DNA from: Neolecta irregularis DAH-3
Lineage: Eukaryota > Ascomycota > Neolectomycetes > Neolectales > Neolectaceae
Assembly: GCA_001929475.1 (NCBI GenBank)
Contig: LXFE01000418.1
Coordinates: 1-23,049 of the forward strand
Direction: 5' to 3'
DNA: 23,049 nucleotides
The notes below the pieces were generated by a model. That model saw only the letters and a list, made by a program, of their open reading frames with translations. It made no database searches and had not been told where the DNA came from. The position numbers were made by a program, and so were the translations under genes. Below, one piece after another: positions 1 to 10,800 of this stretch. How positions within the stretch are numbered: position 1 is the stretch's first letter; the number at the start of each line of letters is the position of its first letter.

Positions 1-796
1 GGTTAGGTATGCTCTCATGTACATAGATGTCCACGTACTGAGGTTAGAATAAACCCTAGTCTTATTTGTACCCTAGTCCCCTTCTTACAACTGCTATAGA
101 AGCCTCTGGTGAACTGCTGTGCAGCCTGCTGCCACTCCCAGGTTTATATCTGTCACTTTCCATTTTCATTATCTCTCCTTTCTCTTTGTACTCTTTCTGT
201 TTGATACCAGCCTGCTGCTGGCAGCTATTAAAAGGGCTGGTCTTCTGTATTGTTTGCTAGCCAATTGTATTAATCTATTTCCATTTCCAAGTCTTGACAA
301 GTGACAACACAAGAGATTGAAAGCCCATACAACTGTGCTCACCAATCAACAATCTAATAATCCTGTAAACACCTACAACAACTAGATACACCCTGAAGAC
401 TTCATACAGAACAATAAGATAATATAGACGAGTAGAGAGAAATGTAGTAAGCATATATGCTAACAGTTAGCAGCCATAAGTATAAACTACTATGTTTAAC
501 TCCTCTTAGAATCCTAAGCTGTATAATGTACAGTCATGTCATAAATCTACCCTGTTCAGTATCTTGTAAGATAATCAGGAGAAATTCTTCATGTGCATTC
601 ACATTTGGTAAATTGCAAAATTGATAACAGTTCTGCATTATGACCTGAAGAATCTCTAGAGAAACATATTTCTACCATGATAGATGCTCTGACCATGTAT
701 AGCGACCTGTGATTCAAGTTGGACCTAATTAATCCAAGTGTGAAGCCAAATGACCAGGATCGTGACCCGCAACTATAACCGCCTTCTGACGCCGCT
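1..796. other. Gene-free, CpG-depleted AT-rich stretch upstream of PAT1
   Basis: No convincing coding frame on either strand; the short open frames (for example 66-260) resemble no protein family I know. Between 1 and 702 I count only two CpG dinucleotides (34-35 and 429-430), although C and G are each near one fifth of the bases. CpG becomes normal again from about 703 into the PAT1 5' flank. This looks like old deaminated repeat sequence or a methylated spacer. The final ~95 bases probably hold the PAT1 promoter and 5' UTR. I see no terminal repeats or coding remnant that would name an element. Confidence 0.5.
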
Positions 797-3231
797 ATGA
801 GCCAGCATAGGACTCATAATCCTGTAGCAGGGTTTGTCATTTAGGCTGTATGAATAACCTGATGCTTAGGTATGATTTCGAAGACACCTATGATGGTCTG
901 GGCGACGAACTGAACGAAAACAACGATGATGCGAATCAGGATACTTTCGGACAAGATGTTTCAAATATTGGTGCTTGTCTTATCTTAATACACTTGGCTG
1001 ACTGGTCAACAGGGAAGGATTTCGACTTCTTTGGAAATACGGCACAGATTTCTGAAGTTTTGGATGAAGAACAGATTACCTTTTCTCGGCGAAAGGTTAT
1101 GCCCGCATATGCGAAGAGAGTCGGAGGTATCTATGCTCCTTTTTCGCTCCTAACATAAAGATAATGCTCAGGAATCACTGTTGAAGCCGATGGCCTCCTT
1201 ATGGGACGAAGCCTTGTCTACACAACTGCCTCCCAGAATCGCAGTTGAGCAGGAAGCTTTTGATTCTCAACAGGTTGCTCCAACAAAGAAAGTTCTCAGC
1301 TTGGAGGAGATTGAAGCTCAAATTCTCGGACAAGTACCTCAACCGCAACATCCGCATAGCACTAGAGATGAACCCCGTCATGATATGCATCCTATGCTTC
1401 CTCAGCAGAATCAATTCATACATCTGCTACCTCAACAACAATTCCTTGGCAATCACGGAATGATTGCACCACGACATCAGCATATGCATCATCAGGGCCG
1501 CTCACCTCAATTTCCTTCTCATATGATGCCTCAACAGCTGCCTGTTCATCATCAAGGACCTCCAGGTTCTGTGATTTATCGTCCTCAACAGTTGCAGCAA
1601 ATGATGATGCATGGCCTAGCTCCTCAGAATACGCACCAACATATGCCTTCAAATCCAATGCCATCTCATTTGATGCATGAGCATCAAAGACAGGCCAGTC
1701 TGGATCATGAAAGAATACTGCGACAAGCTCAAAAAATAAATTATTTCGTTCATGCCAATCCCAATGTTTCCACTAATGGTCAGTCAAGATACGATGGAAT
1801 TATGACCAAAGGCGATAAGAACTTTGTCCAGCGCATCCAGATATCACAGCTCGTATCCGACGATCCGTATGCCGACGATTTCTACTTTCAAGTCTACACT
1901 GGTGCTCATGCTCGACAGAATCCCATTCAGCCTCAAAACCAGCAGGTTGAGCTCGCTAGAGGCTATTTGCAGCAGCATGGTCAAGCGAATCGACGGAACC
2001 GTCGAAATGACGATCCATTGCAACGCATGCAGCAGCAAGTCATGAAAGTGATCGAACAGTCAAAGTCAAGACCAAAGGCCACACAATTGACGCTCGAAGG
2101 TGCTCTTGGAAAGATTGCTTTTGGAAGCGTGCGAAGGCCGAGGAAATTACTCAGTGTCAAAAAATCAACAGATATTGGCGCACAAAAACACGCGAATGTA
2201 TGAAGACGTGTAATGTTCTTGCTGATATCAGGGTAAAGTTCCTTCAAAGCAAGTTGTTCGAAAGATGCTGAAATCGATCGAAAATGTTTATGATTGTTTG
2301 ATCCAACTCGGTGAAGTCGAGCGCAAAAGACCTCCTGTTCCTACTAAAACCGAGGGCAAAACATTCATGCATTCGACATGGGAAGAAGAACGAGGGACTC
2401 TAATCCAAAAATTATGGTCAGAAACTCATATAATGGAGCCAATTGATCAAAGGTATCTGTCTCTTAAGATGACCAAGATTGAGATAAGTCCTGATGCTCA
2501 TCCTTTTGTGGTCTTTATTTCGTATGGAAAAGGCAAAAAATCTATTCCGCGAATCTTTCAATATCTTGACCAAGACAAGCAAGCGACTATTGTGACTATG
2601 ATCGTTGCGCATCTTGATCAAATAGATGTTGTTCGATTGGGAGACCATCACGATCAATGGGCTGTCGCTTATGAAGAGGAGATCGATACATTTCTTCGAG
2701 TTGTCCTCCCTGCTCTCGTAGCATATATTAATGAGGCTCCTCTTCGCGTCCTGGTGGGTCTACTGGGTATCTTGTTGGAACGAGCAGACGTCGCTTTTGT
2801 GTCTAGGACCAAAGTTGGATTGGCATTTCTTACCATGTTTGCTGCTCGAGCAGAACACCTCAAGCACTCTGGAGAAAGCGATCTAGAAGATCTCCGACAA
2901 TGGAGTGAAATTTACGAACGTTTGCTCGGAGCGTTGCAAGGCTGTTTCCATGATATGTTTCCCCCTCCTTCAATGCTCGTAGATGATATCTATGTCTGGC
3001 AATTTCTTGCTTCGATGGCTATCGGTGCAACTCTAGAGCAGCAAGCAGCACTTGTGACTGAAGTTCGGTTTGTATTTAGATACCTGCAGAATCTGATATT
3101 CTAGGGACCGAGTTTTGGAAAATGTCTTTCCAGCAAAGACACTACCAGAAAATATCGCAGCGCACAAAATTGCCAATACAAATTTATTCTTGGAAGCAAT
3201 GGGCTTGAATTGCTCTCAACTCTCATACTGA
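797..3231 (+). CDS. PAT1: PAT1-like mRNA decapping activator (725 aa, 8 exons)
   Basis: Pat1 scaffolds the decapping machinery (Dhh1/DDX6, Lsm1-7, Dcp2, Xrn1) in the cytoplasm and P-bodies. Exons: 797-831, 870-970, 1013-1126, 1161-1747, 1784-2197, 2232-2452, 2489-3067, 3105-3231; introns are 34-42 nt. The N-terminus carries the conserved acidic block EDTYDGLGDELNE...DTFG, the type of segment that binds Dhh1, followed by GKDFDFFG. A Q/H/M/P-rich linker (about 1350-1720) precedes the RYDGIMTKGDKNF and DPYADDFYFQVY region. The C-terminal helical domain (MEPID...HPFVVFISYGKGKK, TMIVAHLDQIDVVR) binds Lsm1-7 and Dcp2 in known family members. The start is inferred: exon 1 encodes only about 12 residues, shorter than the usual N-terminus. 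Introns 971-1012, 1748-1783 and 2453-2488 are multiples of three with no stop; I call them because removal restores family spacing. Of these, 1748-1783 is the least certain. Confidence 0.93.
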
Positions 3232-3434
3232 AGTAACGAAACAAATTGCATGATTGAGTAAGGGGTTGAGTGTTATGACGAAGTCGGATGTTTATGAAAA
3301 TCATTTTGGGGAGGGGAGATACGCTGATAGCTCATTCTATTTGAAATGTTGTACAAGTATGATATTTATGCTGTATGAGCACTTTGTTCAATAGCATGGA
3401 GTTGAGTTTCAAGCGACCCCCGTACAACATCGTG

Positions 3435-3877
3435 ATGTCCTTAGAAAAGACACAAAATGAAGATGGGCCAAAATACGTCAGGCTAGTCTCCTCGGATAAC
3501 CACACTTTCATTATTGAGCGATCCGCTGCAATGGTCTCGGGAACGCTGAAAGGCATGCTTGCAAGTGGTATGATATTCAAAATGAAATTTACTTTTTCAT
3601 TTTCCAGGAAACTTTGTGGAAGGAGATCAAAACGTGGCTACCTTGAACAATATCAGGTATGCATTTGCCTAGAATCGGGGAATTCTATGTTTAACGCAAA
3701 GAGCGGAACTTCTTGAAAAGGTATGCGATTACCTTTACTACCACGTAAAGTACAAAGAACACGTGGAACGTCCTGATTTCGATATTCCACCACATATGGC
3801 GTTGGAGCTTTTGGTAGCAGCTGATTTTCTGGACAGTACTGTTCCTGATTATACATAGTACTGATATGAAAGCATGA
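3435..3877 (+). CDS. ELC1: Elongin C (about 106 aa, 4 exons)
   Basis: Small BTB/POZ-fold adaptor of cullin ubiquitin ligases. In yeast, Elc1 works with Ela1 and Cul3 on RNA polymerase II and with Rad7-Rad16. Exons: 3435-3567, 3608-3656, 3702-3835, 3873-3877. Visible family motifs are YVRLVSSD, FIIERSAAMVSGTLKGML, LEKVCDYLYYHVKY and DIPPHMALELLVAADFLD. I start at ATG 3435 (MSLEKTQ) because it gives the usual family length; ATG 3375 is in frame and would add 20 residues. For the end I prefer a third 37-nt intron (3836-3872, GTACTG...TACTGAT...AAAG), after which CA-TGA closes the protein as FLDT, just where elongin C normally stops. Unspliced, it would read STVPDYT and stop at 3856-3858. It is convergent with SEN54. 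Confidence 0.9.
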
Positions 3878-3920
3878 CTTTTGGAAGATTCTTTTTCCAT
3901 ACAATATACGAGCGCAATTA

Positions 3921-5284
3921 TTATGTTTTTCCCTTTCCTTTGGTTCTCTGAGCTTTTACCCTTGCCTTGCCCTTGGATTTCTTTGGCCCACCTTCCCAGA
4001 TCTTTTCATCGGAAAAGGAGATGTCGTTAAATCGAAGAAAACTTGTCAATCCGGAATCTACAACTGCCAAAATTACATTTCTGGATCCAGACTTGAGTCG
4101 ACCAAAAGGATTGTTGCTCTGTATCTTGTCGAGTGGTATTTCATCGAATAGATTGGACAGTTGTTGAAGATTAGGAACACACTGAGTTATTGCACTTGCT
4201 TATTAAAATATTCGAGGAATGGGGGCATACTCCACTACCGCGATGCGGAAGTCTGGTGGACCTGGGGCAGTCTTCTTGAAATTTGAATCAGGCTTCCAAA
4301 CATTGTAGGTTATCCGCAAAGAAGGTTCAGTTGATGGAGAAAGGCTAGGTAAAATCTTGTTTGAATGGCTAGGTATTATTTGGAGTTTTTTGAATATTTC
4401 AGCTCGTAACAATTAGCTGATGCAATATGACGCAAACACAAACCATATGTGTGATATACGCCAGGAGGCACCAACGGACCATTACTTATGAGGTTGATCT
4501 CCTTGGCAAGGAATCGCATGTATAAGAATGAAAAGAGACCTCTCGTCCAGACCCCGATCGTCGAGAATATACTTCTTCCGAGAGGATCAACTTTCCTGGC
4601 AACTACAACATTAATATAAAAAAGAGATTTCAAACTGACCGGAGCAGTTGAATGTATCAGCTCTGCGAACATGATATCCACCTCGTTTTAGATAGGAATA
4701 GACCTACAGTTGGTATTTGGGAGAAATGTTTGATACTTGATATCTTTCTGCACCACACCCGTCCATACAGGCAGCATAAACCGCCTGCAAGCTCATTGGC
4801 ATTCCTTCTTGGTACCAACACTCCAAACTACCTCGTTCAACGAGGAATATGGTTTCTTCAGGAAGAAGCCACGTTGAATCCCGTGTAGCCTTACCAACAC
4901 TTTTAAAATGAATACCTTTTGCTTGTAACACTTGAGCCATTCCCCTGTCAGCATACCACGTTGCTTCGCAGTGAGATTTACTCCAGGTCAGAGACTGTAA
5001 ACCCCACAGAGTACGCTGCATGTTTCCGCTCAAGACAAAGAGCCGCGTACATGGCTTGTCGGCTTTCTTTAAGCATATTATTTTGGTAATCAGTTCCATC
5101 TGGCTCAAAGTCTTTCTCTCCACGGCGCGGTAAGGTTGCATTATTTCTACTTGGTTTACTGCAAAAGACTCATCGAAAATTACCTTGTAAGTTGAGCAAG
5201 AAATCGAAAGTCCTGCTGTTCGTCCCCCAATTCTACAACTTCGTTTTCGTAGGTTGCAGATGTAGTTTCGTGATCAGCAACCAT
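3921..5284 (-). CDS. SEN54: tRNA-splicing endonuclease subunit Sen54 (381 aa, 7 exons)
   Basis: Non-catalytic subunit of the Sen2-Sen34-Sen15-Sen54 complex that excises introns from pre-tRNA. Exons in transcript order: 5284-5184, 5146-5015, 4980-4737, 4703-4640, 4602-4444, 4402-4231, 4194-3921; introns are 33-41 nt. Family signatures are LPRRGEKDFEPDGT in exon 2, the N-terminal-domain block LLPEETIFLVERGSLE in exon 3, YQVYSYLKRGGY across the 33-nt intron, GPLVPPGVYHTY in exon 5, and YNVWKPDSNFKKTAPGPPDF followed by RNVILAVVDSGLTSFLRF at the C-terminus. The tail is very basic (KKSKGKARVKAQRTKGKGK) and could aid RNA binding or nuclear import. The start ATG lies 88 bp from the divergent GMP synthase start. 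All joins keep the frame. Confidence 0.94.
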
Positions 5285-5372
5285 TCCCTGAGAGGACACC
5301 AATTTATGGTGTGGATGATCAAATTTGAGTCATTCGCGTTTGAATAATTTTTCTCGCGTTCACGTACACAAA
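5285..5372. promoter_or_regulatory. 88-bp bidirectional promoter between SEN54 and GMP synthase, with a TGAGTCA site
   Basis: The start codons of two divergent genes lie only 88 bp apart, so both 5' UTRs and core promoters must fit here or overlap. TGAGTCA at 5326-5332 matches the palindromic TGASTCA core bound by Gcn4/CpcA and AP-1 type bZIP factors. Gcn4 is known to act broadly on amino-acid and purine genes in yeast; control of these two genes is inference. The same core occurs three other times in the window outside promoters, so one match is weak evidence by itself. Confidence 0.5.
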
Positions 5373-7381
5373 ATGTCGATGCCCAAGGAAGTGCCTACTG
5401 TTGGCTCTGGATCAGAAGATGTATAAGCATTTACTTCCAAAATATCACAAACTAAAGAAATAGGTTCATAAGATTTTTGATACTGTGCTCATCCTTGATT
5501 TTGGGTTCTTATCGATATCTTCGCAAAGTCGCTTATCATAAACAGATCACAGTATAGTCATTTGATCACCCGACGGCTCAGAGAACTCAATGTCTATGCT
5601 GAAATGCTTCCTTGTACCCAGAAAATCCCAGAGCTGGACTGGCTTCCAAAAGGTTCGCTTCGACTCAACAATTTTTGATCTTGGCCTCATGGCTTAGGAA
5701 TTATATTCTCTGGTGGCCCTTATTCCGTATACGCAGACGGATCACCCCATGTAGACCCAAGCATCTTTGAGCTTGGCATTCCAATCCTAGGTATTTGTTA
5801 TGGGCTTCAAGTACAATCAGTTGTGAAACAACTATTGATTCATTCCAGGAAATCGCTTGGCACAATGGTAGAGGTGTCAGTGGCGGAGACAAACGAGAGT
5901 ATGGTCATGCGGATCTTCATGTCATCAGGCACGAAAACAACCCCGGTATCGACAGACTGTTTAGCGGAATGACGGGTCAAATTCAAGTTTGGATGTCTCA
6001 TGGTGACATGCTTTCTGGTTTACCACCCAACTTTGTTACCATTGCATCCACGACAAATTCCCCATTCGCTGCAATTGCACATGAATCAAAACCGCTGTTT
6101 GGCATTCAGTTTCATCCTGAAGTTACTCACAGCCCGCGAGGAGCAGAGATTATTAAACACTTTGCCGTCGACATATGTAAATGCAAACAGGACTGGACAA
6201 TGGAGAAATTTATCAACAAGGAAATTGAGAGAATAAGAAATGTTGTTGGAGAAACCGGCAAAGTCATTGGAGCAATCAGTGGTGGTGTAGATTCTACGGT
6301 CGCGGCAAAACTTATGCACCATGCCATCGGTGATAGGTATTTTCTTTTATTGTAATTTAACTAATAGCAAGGTTTCACGGTATTCTTGTAGATAATGGCT
6401 GTCTTCGGCTCAACGAAGCTAAGAAATGTCATGAGATGCTTACCAAAAACCTCGGCGTTAATCTCGAGGTCGTGGATGCCTCTGAGGAATTCCTGTCAAA
6501 ACTGAAAGGGGTGACCGATCCAGAGAAGAAACGGAAAGTCATTGGAAATACTTTTATTAATGTCTTTGAAAGAAAAGCGCTTGAGATTACTGAGGAGAGT
6601 GGTATTCATATTGATTTCCTCTTACAAGGAACTTTATATCCGGATGTTATTGAAAGTATCAGTTTCAAAGGTCCAAGCCAGACAATCAAAACACACCACG
6701 CAAGCTGACCCATTCTTTGCAATTCTTACCTTCTAGAATGTCGGCGGGCTTCTTAAAGATATGAAGCTGAAGTTGATTGAACCACTGAGAGAGCTATTCA
6801 AAGGTGTTATCCTTACTAGCATAAATTAATCCTTTAGATGAAGTGCGAGCCCTTGGGACACTTCTAGGAATCAAGGAGGAACTAGTTTGGAGACACCCAT
6901 TCCCTGGTCCTGGCATCGCTATTCGGGTACTGGGAGAAGTCACCGCGGAACAAGTGGACATTGCTCGAAGGGCAGACAATATATTCATTGAAGAAATTCG
7001 AAATGCCGGCATCTATCGAGAGATCAGTCAAGCTTTTGCGGCATTGTTGCCAGTGCGGGCGGTTGGAGTGATGGGTGATCAACGGTATGAACACTATCTG
7101 AAAACCGAATAACTCTCCAGAACCTACGAACAAGTCATTGCATTGCGAGCTGTGACTACTGTCGACTTTATGACAGCTGATTGGTTCATCTTTGGTTTTG
7201 GCAAATGTTGATGATATCAGGTATGACTTTGATGGCAAGTTTCTACGAAAGGTCAGCTCACGAATAATCAACGAGGTTAAAGGAGTTAATCGGGTTGTTT
7301 ACGATGTTTCCACGAAGCCGCCTGCAACTGTAGAGGTGATTGCTAACTCCTCTCTTACAATTAACGTTTAAGTGGGAATAA
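5373..7381 (+). CDS. GUA1: GMP synthase, glutamine-hydrolysing (541 aa, 11 exons)
   Basis: Converts XMP, ATP and glutamine to GMP, the last step of guanine nucleotide synthesis, in the cytosol. Exons: 5373-5420, 5464-5504, 5546-5652, 5698-5810, 5849-6336, 6372-6699, 6737-6803, 6838-7084, 7121-7183, 7221-7335, 7373-7381. The class I amidotransferase triad is visible: Cys99 in GICYGLQ, His192 and Glu194 in FHPEV. The ATP-pyrophosphatase P-loop is SGGVDS (247-252). Later motifs are [27 protein letters not shown] (completed by splicing), [11 protein letters not shown] and [13 protein letters not shown]. The intron at 6700-6736 is GC-AG (CAC|GCAAGC). The last exon is 9 nt (TGG GAA TAA) and supplies the WE that ends fungal homologues (KPPATVEWE). 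The length fits the family and nothing is broken, although unspliced DNA looks frameshifted. Confidence 0.97.
6700..6736 (+). other. GC-AG intron in GMP synthase
   Basis: The 37-nt intron runs from GCAAGC to TTCTAG. Removal joins IKTHH to NVGGLL, the invariant family sequence; no GT nearby gives that join. Confidence 0.85.
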
Positions 7382-7894
7382 AACCCTAACGAGAGCTATG
7401 AAAATGTATATAGATGAGGATTTCCCCTGTTGCATGATTGGTTGTAAGTCGTAACACTGGTCACTGAGTTTCCTTGTAAAACATAAAACTATTTCATTAT
7501 TATTGATCACACTGCACCTGCTCTTTCGCATGGATATAAGCCGTCGTGCTGTGCTCAAGTATATTCCAAACATCCTTTCTCGCAACGTTCACTGCTCTAG
7601 ATCGACAAGGAATTGCAACAAGATCAGGAATATCCCAGGAAAAAAGACAGCCAACAATTCATAGAGCGGTGAATGATAATGTACATTTAAATTGCTACAA
7701 ATTATTGAGCAAGCTCAAATCACTGTTTGTGTTATCTGACTGGTGTCCTTTAATAATCGTGACATGTTTGCAAATACCGCGGTTCCGTCTATCCATGTTC
7801 GCCTCGAACCTCACTTCGGCGTCCCGTTCGACCATTGCCATTTGGATCTTTTAGGACTTATAAATACCATTCGGTAGTTGGGGAAATTTATATT
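7382..7894. other. Intergenic region between GMP synthase and VPS15
   Basis: Contains the GMP synthase 3' flank and the VPS15 promoter/5' UTR. An open frame at 7546-7854 has no recognisable domain and I do not call it. CpG frequency looks ordinary here, unlike 1-702. Confidence 0.4.
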
Positions 7895-10800
7895 ATGGGA
7901 GCCTCGTTATCGTCATTAAACTCCGCTGCAACCACAGCAACCATTGATTCATATGTTGCCGAAATTGGAGATATGCATTATGAGCGGAGGTCCCGTAGAA
8001 CCCTGATGAGTTTCTGAACAGCTAGTTTAGGGTCGGCGAGATTCATAAAGACGATTAGAGCAAAGCATAAAGATGGTCCGGTAGTAATCAAGATCTTTAT
8101 TAAACCCCAACAAGTTTATTCACTGGCAGATATTATCGGTGGTATTGAACGTATGCCCAGAACCCAAAGCTTGGTGCTGATCTCAGGTGAGAATAATGTT
8201 CTGGTTCAAGTCTTTAACGCTTTCCCTCCTTCCCGAATACTCGAAACGGACAAAGCCATATATGCTGTTCGGCAACACTTTTATAGCAGTCTTTACGATC
8301 GTATCAGGTACCCGAAATGCTCTTCAGGCCTAACTATATGTTAGCACACGGCCATTTCTAGAAACCATTGAGAAAAAATGGATTACATTCCAGTTACTAT
8401 GTGGTTTGAGGGATTGTCACGAAAAGAATGTATGACTCTTCAAGAAGATATCAATTCACATTCAGGTTAGACACGGAGATCTTAAAACTGAGAACGTTCT
8501 CGTGACAAGTTGGAATTGGATTTATATCGTTGATTTCGCATTCTTCAAGCCAACTTTCTTGCCAGAAGACAACCCTGCAGATTTTTCCTTCTTTTTCGAT
8601 ACTTCTTTGCGGAGGGCCTGTTATATTGCACCGGAACGGTTTCTTGCGACAGGAGACCGGAGGGATGGAGAGTTGACTGATGCCATGGATATCTTCAGTT
8701 TGGGGTATTCTCCTTTGCTTCTATGTAGTGTCAACCACTTTCTAGGTGCGTAATAGCAGAGCTCTACCTTGAAGGAACTCCACTATTTACATACTCACAA
8801 CTTCTCCAATACAGAAGTGGTGCGTATGATCCTTTGATATACCTCGAAAAGATTGAAGACCATAGTATAAAGGTACTATTTTTGCGGCATGTCTCTTTCA
8901 TCTCACAACCAGAGTCTCATCAAGCATATGATTCAGCTAGATCATACACAGAGGTTTTCCGCAGAGACTTATCTCTCCAAATGGCATGTGTCTTCTTAGT
9001 CTTTCCTTAGCTTATAATAGGAATATGTTAGCATGGCCGGATTATTTTGGATCTTTTCTACATCAATACATTGGGGCCATCACTGAGTCATCTGTTAAAC
9101 ATATAATCAACACATCTGCCCCAAACAAACATATCGAGGCTGACAATCGCCTTGACAGAGTTTTTCATGATCTTGATAAGATATGCTATCTTTTCAATAT
9201 AAGACCAGACACATCGCCGAAGAGACGTCGGTCAAGCACACTAACCAGTATTCTTGAGCCGGCACCCCGGCCAACTCGACATAATTCTAGCCTTTTCGAT
9301 GACGGTGTCTTGATTATTTTATCACTCGTCACATCAGCTGTACGAAATACAACACGTCCAAGTCCCCGAGTGAGAGGGTGTAACATCATCTCAATTTTGA
9401 GTGAACGGATGACCGACGAAGCCAAACTTGATAGATGTCTGCCATATTTGATGGCTCTCCTTGGGGATGATGTTCCTATAGTCAGAGGAACTGCTTTGCA
9501 TACAATAACACAAATGGTATATATCACGAAGGAAAATGCACGATATCTAATTCTCGCAGCTTTCTTCAATTACTATGTTATCACCAATTAATGCCTTTGT
9601 CATTCCCGAATATGTGCTTCCGCGAATGGATAAATTCACTCGAGACCAAGAACCATGGGTTAGGGCTTGTTATGCTTCCTGCATCTCTAGACTTGCTGAG
9701 ACTGCCACGCGATTCTTGGACGTGGCACAAGCTCTTCGAGCTGAAGGAACCCTCACCTCTGGCGATCCAGAGTCCGATGATGGCTTCTCTGTTGACGGAG
9801 CATTTGCCAGTTTTTATGATCTAGGCAAGCATGATCTTCAAGAAATTTTCGAAGAGCATGTTTTAATTATGTTGACAGATTCGGATCCTTCTGTCAAAAG
9901 GGCTTTGCTAGGCTCGATGTCTTCATTGTGCGTATTCTTTGGGCAAGAGAAAGCAAGTGATGTACTGCTGAGCCATTTAATCACTTATCTGAACGACGGC
10001 GACTGGATGTTACGGTATGCATTTTTCCAGAGCGTTTCAGCTATTGGTACATTTGTCGGAGATCGTGGTCTTGAAGATTATATTATGCCATTAATGGGTC
10101 AAGCTTTGACTGGTAGGTAAATATTTTACAGTCTTTGACGAATCAGACTCTGAGGAAACGGTTGTGGAGAAAGTCATACAGGCGCTGGCGTCAATGACCG
10201 AGATGGGCTTGTTTCAAAAGACCAAACTGTGGACAATTGTAAATTCTATCACTCAACTTACTTTGCATCCGAATTTTTCAATCAGAAAAGGTGCTGATTG
10301 ATCCCACAGGAGTTGCTAAAATGCTAGCCGCCATTTCATTCCTGGTATCTGCCGCATCAAGATCAACTCTTGCAGACTTATACTGCATTTTCTACCCAAT
10401 AATACAGAAATGGCTTAAATCAGAAGTTGCAGATGTTACTGAATTGAGTCTATTCGAGAGTTTGCAAGAGCCGGTTTGAAAATCTGCCTGGAAACTATTG
10501 AAATGTTAGCTGCCAAGACCGGTCTTTGATATGGCTCTGTCATGGGCATCAAAACCGCAAGAAAGTTCTTTTTGGGGTTCCGGAACAGATCCCACAAAAA
10601 AACAATCCCCAACTTCGCTCCGCAGTTACTGTTCAGTATTTCCATCCAAAACAGATGGAACGGGTTCCCGGGATAAATCTGAGGAGTCTGTTGACTATAT
10701 TTCTTCGTTGACCATTCCAGGGATGCAAAGTGGTGGACCAAATTAAACGGTCTCGGACTCCTTGAAGTGGATAAATGGAAAATCGAGAATACAAGAGACT

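Noticed and set aside
66-304. Short open frames near the window start
   Set aside because: Hydrophobic, low-complexity, CpG-depleted, no homologue recognised, and mutually overlapping.
3702-3858. Elongin C ending at TAG 3856-3858
   Set aside because: It adds a non-conserved STVPDYT tail; the spliced alternative ends where the family ends. Kept as the fallback model.
5373-7381. GMP synthase as a frameshifted pseudogene
   Set aside because: Every frame break coincides with a 34-45 nt intron bearing donor, branch and acceptor signals; splicing gives a full 541-aa enzyme with all catalytic residues.
7546-7854. 102-codon open frame between GUA1 and VPS15
   Set aside because: No recognisable domain, no splice context, and it lies in the expected VPS15 promoter region.
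10291-10309. A 19-nt intron in VPS15
   Set aside because: It keeps frame, but extending to the next AG (10327) gives a 37-nt intron with a CTAAA branch, the length mode here, and fits the HEAT region alignment.
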